DNA from: Candidatus Acetothermia bacterium JdFR-47
GTDB lineage: Bacteria; Bipolaricaulota; Bipolaricaulia; Bipolaricaulales; Bipolaricaulaceae
Reading direction: 5' to 3'
Length of the DNA stretch: 6,406 nt
NCBI GenBank assembly: GCA_002011415.1
Contig: MTNI01000026.1
Coordinates: 10,628-17,033, forward strand
Part shown: positions 1-6,060 of the stretch, in pieces
Position numbering within the stretch: position 1 is the stretch's first letter
How the letters are laid out: each line of letters opens with the position of its first letter
Made by a program: the position numbers and the translations under genes
Notes under the pieces: generated by a model
What the model saw: the letters and a program-made list of their open reading frames with translations, nothing else
What the model was told of the DNA's origin: nothing
The model's database searches: none

Positions 1-240
1 CGGATCATGGCCGTGGCGGACGTTTTCACCGCGGTCACCGAGGACCGCCCCTACCGGAAAGGGATGACGGCCGACCGGGCTCTTCGCATCCTACAGGGGA
101 TGGCCGAGGACGGGGCCTTGGATCCACATGTGGTCTCCGTACTGCGCGAGCACTTCGAGGAGATCAACTCGGCCCGCATCGCTGCTCAAGAGGCGGCCTC
201 CGCGAGCTACCAGGAGCTGCGGGGCGACGAGGGGCGATAA
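1..240 (+). CDS. HD-GYP-type cyclic-di-GMP phosphodiesterase, C-terminal fragment (5' truncated by window)
   Basis: The reading frame is open from base 1 and ends at TAA 238-240, giving 79 C-terminal residues of a larger protein whose start lies upstream. The visible RIMAVADVFTAVTEDRPYRK stretch (residues 1-20 of the fragment) is the conserved block near the end of HD-GYP domains. Its Asp in AVAD (fragment residue 7) corresponds to the last metal ligand of the family, and the TEDRPYR segment is characteristic. The following ALRILQGMAEDGALDPHVV helix is also typical of the HD-GYP C-terminus. Family members hydrolyse cyclic di-GMP in the cytoplasm, usually under control of an N-terminal sensor or receiver domain, which is not in view here. 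The ATG at position 7 is an internal Met, not a start, because conserved residues precede it. The last ~25 residues look like a variable tail. The gene is separated from hrb by 98 bases containing a promoter, so a shared operon is unlikely. Confidence 0.85.
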   Translation, partial: RIMAVADVFTAVTEDRPYRKGMTADRALRILQGMAEDGALDPHVVSVLREHFEEINSARIAAQEAASASYQELRGDEGR

Positions 241-258
241 CGACCTAGTGTGGGGCAG

Positions 259-270
259 CTTTTGGTGCAC
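259..270 (+). repeat. 12-nt repeat CTTTTGGTGCAC, copy 1
   Basis: The 12-mer CTTTTGGTGCAC lies 9 bases upstream of the -35 box of the hrb promoter. An identical copy sits at 2685-2696, upstream of the GNAT-gene promoter. It contains the palindrome GTGCAC. It could be a regulator site shared by both transcription units or a coincidence; in copy 2 the T run is also the terminator U-tract. Confidence 0.35.
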
Positions 271-279
271 AAGGCTGAT

Positions 280-307
280 TTGACCATGGTATGGCAGGCG
301 CTAAAAT
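280..307 (+). promoter_or_regulatory. sigma70-like promoter of the hrb-wHTH-hcp operon
   Basis: The -35 box TTGACC (280-285) and the -10 box TAAAAT (302-307) each match consensus at 5 of 6 positions and are separated by 16 bases. Transcription would start near 313-316, giving a leader of about 25 bases before ATG 339. This placement puts the GTG at 312 at or before the transcription start and so supports the ATG at 339 as the hrb start. The spacer begins with an 8-bp palindrome, ACCATGGT (283-290), overlapping the -35 box. Confidence 0.65.
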
Positions 308-327
308 GTAAGTGCCGCAGTCCAAAA

Positions 328-333
328 AAGGAG
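328..333 (+). promoter_or_regulatory. Shine-Dalgarno of hrb (decides the start)
   Basis: AAGGAG lies 5 bases upstream of ATG 339. The in-frame GTG at 312 has no comparable site, so the shorter product is preferred. Confidence 0.75.
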
Positions 334-338
334 CGGGG

Positions 339-1037
339 ATGAACGCAGAAGCACTTTTTAGGCTCAGTTACGGGATGTACGTGGTCAGCTCCCGCAGGAG
401 AGAGCAGCCAAACGGCCAGATAGCGAACACCATGTTCCAGGTCACAGCCGAGCCTCCAACGGTAGCGGTGAGCATAAACAAGCAGAACCTCACCCACGAG
501 TTCATCCGCGAAAGCGGGGTGTTCTCCGTATCCGTCCTGTCGCAAGAGACGCCACTTGAGTTCATCGGCCGCTTCGGATTCAAGTCCGGAAGGGACAGCG
601 CCAAGTTCGATGGCATCGTCTACAAAGCCGGCATGACCGGCGTCCCCGTGGTGTTGGAGTACACCCTCGCCTACCTAGAGGCCAAAGTGGTTGACCGTGT
701 CGACGTTGGAACGCACACGGTCTTCATCGGGAAGGTCGTGGCCGCCGAGGTGGTGGCTGACGGGGAGCCCATGACCTACGCGTACTACCACGCGGTCAAG
801 CGGGGCCGGGCCCCCAAGACAGCGCCTACATACGCTGGTCCGGAAACAAAGGAAACAGAAAGAGAGGCGAAACAAATGGAAAAGTACAGGTGCACAGTCT
901 GCGGATACGTCTACGATCCTGCGGTCGGGGACCCAGATTCTGGGATAGAGCCCGGGACGTCCTTTGGAGATTTACCTGAGGACTGGATCTGCCCTGTTTG
1001 TGGGGTTGGGAAAGACGAGTTCGAAAAGGTGGTTTGA
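339..1037 (+). CDS. hrb: High-molecular-weight rubredoxin: flavin reductase-like FMN domain fused to rubredoxin
   Basis: The predicted protein has 232 residues. Residues 1 to ~155 form a flavin reductase-like FMN-binding domain of the split-barrel fold, with the typical [20 protein letters not shown] run near residues 25-44 and [10 protein letters not shown] further on. A hydrophilic Lys/Glu-rich linker spans ~156-179. Residues 180-232 are a complete rubredoxin with two iron-binding knuckles, CTVC (Cys185, Cys188) and CPVC (Cys218, Cys221), and the usual [11 protein letters not shown] core. This architecture matches Hrb, described in Moorella thermoacetica, where it carries electrons from NADH through FMN and the rubredoxin iron to the flavodiiron NO reductase FprA in the cytoplasm. 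The gene heads an operon with a winged-helix protein and hcp, so here it may feed Hcp instead, which is inference. The ATG at 339 has an AAGGAG site; the alternative GTG at 312 would add nine residues that fall outside the conserved domain. The linker's Met180 could be a second, internal translation start. Confidence 0.93.
   Translation: MNAEALFRLSYGMYVVSSRRREQPNGQIANTMFQVTAEPPTVAVSINKQNLTHEFIRESGVFSVSVLSQETPLEFIGRFGFKSGRDSAKFDGIVYKAGMTGVPVVLEYTLAYLEAKVVDRVDVGTHTVFIGKVVAAEVVADGEPMTYAYYHAVKRGRAPKTAPTYAGPETKETEREAKQMEKYRCTVCGYVYDPAVGDPDSGIEPGTSFGDLPEDWICPVCGVGKDEFEKVV
862..878 (+). promoter_or_regulatory. possible internal translation start for free rubredoxin inside hrb
   Basis: GAGAGG (862-867) sits 8 bases before an in-frame ATG (876-878) that begins exactly at the rubredoxin domain. 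A purine-rich, intergenic-like stretch (843-875) precedes it. It could yield a 53-residue stand-alone rubredoxin or be the relic of the gene fusion. The Shine-Dalgarno match is moderate. Confidence 0.3.
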
Positions 1038-1123
1038 GCGTCCCGTAAGCGAAGCGCGAAGACGCCTGGTCGGGCGTGTGCTCCGGCATCCACGGCAGCG
1101 GGAAAAGCGCTGGAGGTGCATGG
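1038..1123 (+). other. 86-base gap between hrb and the winged-helix gene, with a small hairpin
   Basis: No promoter or terminator is evident. A 5-bp hairpin, ACCGC-type in strength, is formed by ACGCC (1062-1066) and GGCGT (1073-1077) with a 6-base loop. It lacks a T run, so it is not an intrinsic terminator; it could influence mRNA processing or be incidental. GCGTC (1038-1042) and GACGC (1061-1065) can also pair at longer range, in competition with it. The gap is short enough for read-through transcription. Confidence 0.35.
1112..1117 (+). promoter_or_regulatory. Shine-Dalgarno of the winged-helix gene (decides the start)
   Basis: GGAGGT lies 6 bases before ATG 1124. The frame is open back to GTG 1076, but those 16 upstream codons have no such site and encode no recognisable domain sequence. 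Confidence 0.75.
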
Positions 1124-1330
1124 ATGACTGACAAGAGAGAGCTAGTGCTCCAGAGGATGAGAAAAGTAGGGAAGCCGCTGCGCCCCGGGGAGATTGCGGA
1201 GTTGGCTGGTCTGGACAAAGGCGAAGTCTCCAAGATCATCAGCGCCCTCAAGAAGGAGGGAAAGGTCATCTCCCCCAAGCGGTGCTTCTACGCGCCCGCG
1301 GAGGGGCAAGGAAAGGAGAAAACAGCGTGA
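1124..1330 (+). CDS. Small winged helix-turn-helix DNA-binding protein
   Basis: This 68-residue protein is made almost entirely of one winged-helix fold. A first helix covers ~3-15 ([13 protein letters not shown]). The helix-turn-helix follows: [11 protein letters not shown] (~20-30) and recognition helix [16 protein letters not shown] (~31-46). A short wing, [12 protein letters not shown], covers 47-58, and the tail of ~10 residues is charged. The pattern resembles the DNA-binding core of MarR/ArsR-like and other minimal wHTH proteins, without an effector domain. A single cysteine, Cys54 in the wing, is the only obvious redox- or NO-reactive residue. The gene lies between hrb and hcp and its stop overlaps the hcp start (GTGA, 1327-1330), so the two are probably translationally coupled. 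A role as local regulator of the operon is inferred from context. The target is unknown; some wHTH proteins of this size bind protein or RNA partners instead of DNA. Confidence 0.82.
   Translation: MTDKRELVLQRMRKVGKPLRPGEIAELAGLDKGEVSKIISALKKEGKVISPKRCFYAPAEGQGKEKTA
1311..1318 (+). promoter_or_regulatory. Shine-Dalgarno of hcp (decides the start)
   Basis: GAAAGGAG lies 8 bases before GTG 1327, inside the end of the winged-helix gene. It selects GTG 1327 over the further-upstream in-frame start at 1282, which lies deep in the previous gene. ATG 1342 is a possible alternative, but its spacing to this site is 23 bases. Confidence 0.7.
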
Positions 1331-2628
1331 CACAGCTTAACATGTTCTGCTATCAGTGCTCTCAGGCCGCTGGGGGCACGGGGTGCACGGTGAGCGGTGT
1401 GTGCGGCAAAGCCCCCACGGTGGCTCGCCTGCAGGACAACCTGAAGTACGCACTCATGGGGATAAGCGCGTACGCCTATCACGCCCGGGAGCTTGGGCAC
1501 TCCGACCCGGAGGTGGACAAGTTCCTGGAACGGGCCCTGTACATGGTCCTCACCAACGTGAACTTCGACGCCGAAAGCCTGGTGGCGCTCGCGATAGAGG
1601 CCGGCAAGGTAAACCTGCGGGTGATGCGCCTCCTCAAGGAGGCCCACATCCAGGCATACGGAGAGCCCGTGCCCACCCAGGTGCCCACTGGGACAGTAAA
1701 GGGCAAGGGGATCCTGGTCACCGGCCACGGCCTCAAGGCCCTGGAGGAACTTTTAAAGCAGACCCAAGGGACTGGGATAAATATCTACACCCACTCGGAG
1801 ATGCTCCCTGCACACGGTTACCCGGGGCTTAAGAAATACCCGCACCTCGTGGGGAACCTAGGGAAGGCGTGGTACGACCAGAAGAAGCTATTCGCCGAAT
1901 ACCCGGTGGCCATCCTCGCCACCTCCAACTGTGCCCTCATCCCCCGGGAGGAGTACAGGGACCGCATGTTCACCACCGGACCGGTACGGCTACCCGGGGT
2001 ACGGCATATAGAGGGTCACGACTTCGGCCCCGTGATCGAAAAGGCCCTCTCGCTTCCGGACCTCGAGGAGAGGCCGGAAGAAGTCAACCTGACAACCGGG
2101 TTCTCCAAGTCGGCGATCCTGTCGCTGGCGGGCAAGATCAAGGAGCTGGTGGAAGCCGGCAGGATCCGCCGCTTCCTCCTGGTGGGTGGGTGTGACTCAC
2201 CCACGAAGAAAAACGAGTATTACCGAGAGCTGGTGAAAAACCTCCCGGGTGACACCGTAGTGCTCACTCTCGCCTGCGGCAAGTTCAGGTTTAACGACTT
2301 GGAACTTGGTGACATCGAGGGCGTCCCCCGGCTCATCGACCTGGGACAGTGCAACGACGCCATTGTGGCAGTGGAGGTGGCCTCTGCCCTAACTGAGCTA
2401 TTCAGGGTGGGCCTGAACGAGCTTCCGCTCACCCTGGTGCTCATGTGGATGGAGCAGAAGGCCGTGGCCATCCTGTGGAGCCTCCTCGCGCTGGGCATAA
2501 AAGGTATCTATATCGGCCCGGTGCTGCCCGCATGGGTGAACGACGACATCCTCAAGGTGCTCACGGAGACCTACGACGTGCGCCTCATCGGGGACCCCAA
2601 GGAGGACCTCGTCGCCATCCTGGGCTGA
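1327..2628 (+). CDS. hcp: Hydroxylamine reductase / hybrid-cluster protein (Hcp), short class III-like form
   Basis: The protein has 433 residues. The N-terminal cysteines follow CX2CX8CX5C (Cys8, Cys11, Cys20, Cys26), the spacing of the [4Fe-4S] cluster site in Desulfovibrio-type Hcp. All eight ligands of the hybrid Fe-S-O cluster can be matched by alignment from memory to the D. vulgaris protein: His134 (TGHGLK), Glu158 (YTHSEML), Cys202 (TSNCAL), Cys289 (VGGCDS, the persulfide cysteine), Cys317 (TLACGKF), Cys342 (LGQCND), Glu376 and Lys378 (MEQKAV). It is ~110 residues shorter than the usual ~540-550: after Cys26 the sequence passes directly to the second helical bundle ([20 protein letters not shown]), so the first three-helix bundle is missing, as in class III Hcps of archaea and thermophilic anaerobes. 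Hcp reduces hydroxylamine in vitro, and the E. coli enzyme is a high-affinity NO reductase in the cytoplasm. It is the last gene of the operon, followed by a terminator. Confidence 0.95.
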   Translation: MTQLNMFCYQCSQAAGGTGCTVSGVCGKAPTVARLQDNLKYALMGISAYAYHARELGHSDPEVDKFLERALYMVLTNVNFDAESLVALAIEAGKVNLRVMRLLKEAHIQAYGEPVPTQVPTGTVKGKGILVTGHGLKALEELLKQTQGTGINIYTHSEMLPAHGYPGLKKYPHLVGNLGKAWYDQKKLFAEYPVAILATSNCALIPREEYRDRMFTTGPVRLPGVRHIEGHDFGPVIEKALSLPDLEERPEEVNLTTGFSKSAILSLAGKIKELVEAGRIRRFLLVGGCDSPTKKNEYYRELVKNLPGDTVVLTLACGKFRFNDLELGDIEGVPRLIDLGQCNDAIVAVEVASALTELFRVGLNELPLTLVLMWMEQKAVAILWSLLALGIKGIYIGPVLPAWVNDDILKVLTETYDVRLIGDPKEDLVAILG

Positions 2629-2655
2629 GGAAAGCCTGATAGCAAGCTGAAAACG

Positions 2656-2689
2656 GAGCCGCCGCCGGCCCAGCGGCGGCTCGCCTTTT
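2656..2689 (+). terminator. Rho-independent terminator of the hrb-hcp operon
   Basis: A perfect 10-bp GC-rich stem, GAGCCGCCGC (2656-2665) with GCGGCGGCTC (2673-2682), encloses a 7-base loop and is followed by GCC and TTTT (2686-2689). It starts 27 bases after the hcp stop. It should separate the operon from the GNAT gene. Confidence 0.88.
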
Positions 2690-2696
2690 GGTGCAC
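2685..2696 (+). repeat. 12-nt repeat CTTTTGGTGCAC, copy 2
   Basis: Identical to 259-270. It overlaps the end of the terminator T run and ends 17 bases upstream of the TG of the extended -10 promoter of the GNAT gene. Confidence 0.35.
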
Positions 2697-2713
2697 GAGC
2701 CCAGGGCTCACCT

Positions 2714-2722
2714 TGCTATACT
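2714..2722 (+). promoter_or_regulatory. extended -10 promoter of the GNAT gene
   Basis: TGCTATACT gives a -10 hexamer TATACT (5 of 6 to consensus, 2717-2722) with the TG extension at 2714-2715. No good -35 box is present at the usual distance, which is compatible with an extended -10 promoter. Transcription would start near 2729, giving a leader of about 45 bases. Confidence 0.55.
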
Positions 2723-2738
2723 GACGGAAGGCCACTCT

Positions 2739-2768
2739 GGGGCAAAGTCCTTCCCCTGTTAAGGGGGT
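2739..2768 (+). promoter_or_regulatory. leader with alternative hairpins covering the GNAT-gene Shine-Dalgarno
   Basis: The ribosome-binding site AAGGGGGT (2761-2768) ends 6 bases before GTG 2775. CCCCT (2753-2757) pairs perfectly with AGGGG (2762-2766) across a 4-base loop, burying this site. The same CCCC can instead pair with GGGG at 2739-2742, which would free it. The two pairings are mutually exclusive. The pairing is seen in the sequence; regulation by it is inference. Confidence 0.4.
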
Positions 2769-2774
2769 AGAAAC

Positions 2775-5700
2775 GTGGACGATATAGTCATCCGACATTT
2801 TCGCGAGGAAGACGCTGAGGGGGTCGCACTACTCCTCAACGAGTCTGATCCCGCTTGGCCCGGGACCCTGACTGGCGGGATCCCATTTGATCGGGAGCGA
2901 GTGCTCCGGCAGCACCGGGAGATGGGGTACCTGGCCGTCCTGGTCGCGGAGGGCGAGGGAAGGATCCTGGGCTACTGCTCGCTTTCCCGCGATTTCCGTG
3001 ACCCCGAAGTCGCCTACGTGGCGTTCCTTAACGTGCACCCGGCTTGGCACGGGCGCGGCATCGGAAAGAGGCTCCTCCTCCGGGCAGTAGAGGAAGCGAA
3101 AGAACGCGGCTTTTCGCGCGTCACCTTGAACACCTGGGCCGGAAACGAGAAGGCCGTGCCGCTTTACAAAAAAACCGGCTTCTTCTGGGCCCCTGGAACC
3201 CAGGTACGGATGGAAAACTTCGTCCCCCTCATCCTGCGCCTCCCCTGGGCTAATGAGCTCCTCTCCGGGGTTGACTGGTACCAAGCCCTGAAAAGAGAGA
3301 CCGAGATCGCGGAGGACAAGGAGTTGTGGCACAGCCGCGAGGTCTACCGGTATCGGTTCGAGCATGAGGGAAAAGCCCTGGAGGTACTGATCGACCGAGA
3401 GGCCCAAGCACCCTGTGCACTTTACGCCGAGGACTTCGCAGCGGAGCTCTGGCCCGAAGTGCCCCGGCCTGTAGCCGGCCTTCCCTTCCGCCTGAGCTGG
3501 CGGTTGGAGAACCGCGGGCGAAACTCCAAAACCGTGGCCCTTTTCGCCACGGGCGACGCCGGGGTCGAATGCTCCGAACAGAGCCTGCTTGAGCTTTCGC
3601 CAGGAGAGGTTCGCACCGGAGAGCTTGCCTGCTGCATCGACCCCGAGCTCCGGGACAATCCCCAACGCCCTGCTCCGGCCGTGCGGCTGAACTTACTCGC
3701 GGACAGGCGAAAGCTTTCCCTCGCCTGTGGCGTCAGGCCACGCCCTCCCATCGAAGTCTCGAGCTGGCCCAAGGTTATCGTCGTGCCCGCGGACGTCCCC
3801 TGCAAACGAACGTTTGTCCTCACGAACCGGCACTCCTCCCCACTAAAGGGGGAGCTGGCACTCGACCCCCTGATCGGTGCGACAGTCTCCCCTGGAAGGC
3901 TTTCCTTCCACCTCGCACCCGGCAAGTCCCAGGACTTTCGGGTGCGCGTGGAAGCAAGGCCCGGCGGCCACGTGCTTTCGGGCGAGATTTCCCTCGAGGA
4001 TGCGGGGGCGTTTCGAATGCAACCCCTTCCGCTTCTTTCTCGCCGCCCAGGAGAGGTGGTCGCCTGCCAAACAGAAGACCGGATTTGGACGGCCGGGGAG
4101 GGGTTCGTGCTAGAGGCGCGCTCTCGGGGCGGCCGTCTCATCTTCTGGCGCGGGGGAACTGGCCATCCCTTGCTGCACCAAGGGGAGGAGCTCGGGCCGC
4201 CTTTCTGGCCCGGGGAACTCGGGACAAGGTGCTGGCAGCTAGACCTGGTGGAAGACCGGGGCACCGTGGAGATCCGCCTGAAGGCCGAATCCGGGCGCTT
4301 CCCCGGGCTGACAGTGGAGAAGGTCGTGCGCGTGGGAGCCAGCCCGGTGGTGGAGATCGCTTACCGACTTTCCTCCCGGGCCGAGACCCCCCGCAAGGTG
4401 CGGATCGCGCCCCTGCACTGGGGCCTCCCGGACCGTCCCGTGCGCATTGCCTTTCCCTCCCCAGCCGGGGTCGTGGAGGAAAGGCTAGCCGGCTTCCCCG
4501 AAGGGGAGGACGACTTCCCAAAGGAACTCCCCGAAGATTGGTGCGCCCTGCTCCTTGACGATGTAACAATTGGCGTCGTCCCAGCGGAGACGGTGGAGTG
4601 GGACTTCCGCTGGCGCTGGGGCTGGCGCTCCCCCACAGTAGAGCTCGCCCCCGGGGAGCGGCGAGTTGCCCACCGGTATTGGCTGTGGGTGGGGAGAGGC
4701 ACTTGGCAAGACGTACGGCAGCTGTGGGCTTATTCGCAAGGGAAGTCAGTCAAAAGGTGCGAGACCGTACCGCTTGTCGGGGTTGAGGTTTCTCCCCCGG
4801 TGATCCTGGGGCAGAAGGCACAAGGGGAGGTCGAGCTTGCAGTTCGTACCTTCCGCGGCCGCCCCTTCCACGGGGCACTGGAGATCCGCTCGCCCCAGGG
4901 TTGGGGCTTCTCCCCGGGGAGAGTTGAACTGGAGGCGAGCCGTGCCCAGGCCGCAAGGCTCCAGGCGAGCTGGCGGAAAGAAAACCCTCCCCGGATCGGG
5001 GAAGGGAAAATCATCCTGCACGGGGGCGGGGAGGAACGGCACTTCTCCTTCCCTCTTGTCTCTCTTCCTCCCGAGCCACCCCAAATCCAGGAGGTCGAGG
5101 AGCAAGGGCACGAGCTTTTCCTCCTTGAGGAGGAAGGACGGCGGCTCGCGGTGGCACCGAGCTTTGCGGGTGCTCTTATCTCCTGGCAAGAGAGGGAAGT
5201 GGAACAGCTTCTTTCAGCGTTCCCAAAGGCCCGGCCATTCCTTTGGCTTTCACCGTGGTTCGGCGGCATTCATCCCTACCTCTACGCTGTTTCTTTAGAC
5301 CAGTGGCGTTTTCCGGGAAAGCTCTATGAGGAGGAGTTCCGAAGCGAAGCGTGGAAAATGGAGCAAGGCGGCGTGAAGTGGCAGGGCGTGCGTCTTTCCA
5401 CTCGGCCCCAGGCAGAGGATCTGAAAGGCCTCTCCGTGGAGGTCATCTACACCTCGCCGGGGGGCGGGCTCCTGGGGACGCTCCTGCGGGTGAAAAACAT
5501 GACCGCCCGTCCCCGGTGCCTGGAGGGAGGATTCCTGGGTTTCTTGGCCCCTGGCGGGGAAGTGAACCATACGGTGCTTTCGGCTGAGGGCCTGCGCCGC
5601 GTTCGCTCCAAATGGCACGCCTGGCCGCTCGTGCGGGGCTGGGCCGCTGCCCAAGGGCCGGACGGGGCTGGCTTTATGCTCGCCGCCCCGCGCGAGGTAG

Positions 5701-5873
5701 GGATCATCATGTTAGACCTCGGTCCGGAAGGCGGGCACCTGGGGTTGGGCCAGGAGCTTTCCTTGGGCCCGTATGAGGAAGGGGAAGTATTCGGTTGGTG
5801 GATCTCCCTATCCCCCGAGGAGTCGCCTTCGCCCTGGCGCGGGCTCTCCCGCCTCCCCTGGCCCGCTGGTTAG
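2775..5873 (+). CDS. GNAT N-acetyltransferase with a large beta-sandwich / duplicated mutarotase-like C-terminal region
   Basis: The protein has 1032 residues. Residues 1 to ~150 form a GNAT acetyltransferase: VAYVAFLNVHPAWHG (79-93), the acetyl-CoA pyrophosphate loop GRGIGKRLL (93-101), and the motif-B region NEKAVPLYKKTGF (124-136). A linker and an IDREAQAPCALYAEDF segment follow (~151-225). Then come two probable Ig-like beta-sandwiches (~230-320 and ~325-410), a mutarotase-like beta-supersandwich (~430-652), a NEW3-like Ig domain (~668-762, with SPQGWGFSPGRVELE), and a second mutarotase-like copy (~775-1020). These C-terminal assignments are fold-level guesses from strand patterns and glycoside-associated motifs. 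I see no signal peptide or membrane segment, so a cytoplasmic location is expected. The acceptor substrate is unknown; a carbohydrate or glycoconjugate is a reasonable guess from the C-terminal folds. Start GTG 2775 has AAGGGGGT upstream, and the GNAT domain begins at once. The gene appears monocistronic, with its own promoter and no terminator of note downstream. Confidence 0.85.
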   Translation: MDDIVIRHFREEDAEGVALLLNESDPAWPGTLTGGIPFDRERVLRQHREMGYLAVLVAEGEGRILGYCSLSRDFRDPEVAYVAFLNVHPAWHGRGIGKRLLLRAVEEAKERGFSRVTLNTWAGNEKAVPLYKKTGFFWAPGTQVRMENFVPLILRLPWANELLSGVDWYQALKRETEIAEDKELWHSREVYRYRFEHEGKALEVLIDREAQAPCALYAEDFAAELWPEVPRPVAGLPFRLSWRLENRGRNSKTVALFATGDAGVECSEQSLLELSPGEVRTGELACCIDPELRDNPQRPAPAVRLNLLADRRKLSLACGVRPRPPIEVSSWPKVIVVPADVPCKRTFVLTNRHSSPLKGELALDPLIGATVSPGRLSFHLAPGKSQDFRVRVEARPGGHVLSGEISLEDAGAFRMQPLPLLSRRPGEVVACQTEDRIWTAGEGFVLEARSRGGRLIFWRGGTGHPLLHQGEELGPPFWPGELGTRCWQLDLVEDRGTVEIRLKAESGRFPGLTVEKVVRVGASPVVEIAYRLSSRAETPRKVRIAPLHWGLPDRPVRIAFPSPAGVVEERLAGFPEGEDDFPKELPEDWCALLLDDVTIGVVPAETVEWDFRWRWGWRSPTVELAPGERRVAHRYWLWVGRGTWQDVRQLWAYSQGKSVKRCETVPLVGVEVSPPVILGQKAQGEVELAVRTFRGRPFHGALEIRSPQGWGFSPGRVELEASRAQAARLQASWRKENPPRIGEGKIILHGGGEERHFSFPLVSLPPEPPQIQEVEEQGHELFLLEEEGRRLAVAPSFAGALISWQEREVEQLLSAFPKARPFLWLSPWFGGIHPYLYAVSLDQWRFPGKLYEEEFRSEAWKMEQGGVKWQGVRLSTRPQAEDLKGLSVEVIYTSPGGGLLGTLLRVKNMTARPRCLEGGFLGFLAPGGEVNHTVLSAEGLRRVRSKWHAWPLVRGWAAAQGPDGAGFMLAAPREVGIIMLDLGPEGGHLGLGQELSLGPYEEGEVFGWWISLSPEESPSPWRGLSRLPWPAG

Positions 5874-5947
5874 CTCGCCAACCCAAAAAGAAGGTCGTGT
5901 ACAACAGACTGTGCAAGCGCGAAAAACTAAAGGCGCCTAATGCTTGG

Positions 5948-5979
5948 TTGCAAGACCTGCCTCCTAAAGCTTGTATAAA
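5948..5979 (+). promoter_or_regulatory. candidate promoter of the zinc-ribbon gene
   Basis: A -10 box TATAAA (5974-5979) matches consensus at 5 of 6 positions. A -35-like TTGCAA (5948-5953) lies 20 bases upstream, longer than the optimal 17, so the promoter would be weak or activator-dependent. The leader to TTG 6066 would be about 80 bases. Confidence 0.35.
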
Positions 5980-5997
5980 ACACCATCTGGGGGGCTG

Positions 5998-6026
5998 GTA
6001 TTCTGGGCTGGTCCGTTGTATTCTGG
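5998..6026 (+). repeat. direct repeat GTATTCTGG, two copies 20 bases apart
   Basis: GTATTCTGG occurs at 5998-6006 and 6018-6026, exactly 20 bases (about two helical turns) start to start, between the candidate -10 box and the zinc-ribbon start. This placement suits a repressor site, but no known consensus is recognised. Confidence 0.4.
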
Positions 6027-6053
6027 TTTTGCGCCCAAGGTTGAACGGGTTGC

Positions 6054-6060
6054 GAGGAGG
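6054..6060 (+). promoter_or_regulatory. strong Shine-Dalgarno of the zinc-ribbon gene (decides a TTG start)
   Basis: GAGGAGG, containing the full AGGAGG core, lies 5 bases before TTG 6066. It is the best Shine-Dalgarno in the window and the main support for a rare TTG start. Confidence 0.65.

Noticed and set aside
215..263. AGCTGC (215-220) with GCAGCT (255-260) followed by TTTT as a terminator for the HD-GYP gene
   Set aside because: A 6-bp stem around a 34-base loop that starts inside the coding region is weak; I could not support it as a terminator.
283..290. Palindrome ACCATGGT next to the -35 box as an operator
   Set aside because: The symmetry does not extend beyond 8 bp, which is common by chance.
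312..338. GTG 312 as the hrb start
   Set aside because: It would lie at or before the predicted transcription start, has no Shine-Dalgarno, and adds nine non-conserved residues; ATG 339 has AAGGAG at 5 bases.
2688..2716. Sigma54 (-24/-12) promoter before the GNAT gene
   Set aside because: The available GG and GC dinucleotides are 8 or 9 bases apart instead of the required 10; the extended -10 TGCTATACT is a better reading.
3422..4264. Long minus-strand open frames opposite the GNAT gene
   Set aside because: These are typical antisense shadows of GC-rich coding DNA, with low-complexity Ser/Arg/Pro composition and no recognisable motifs.
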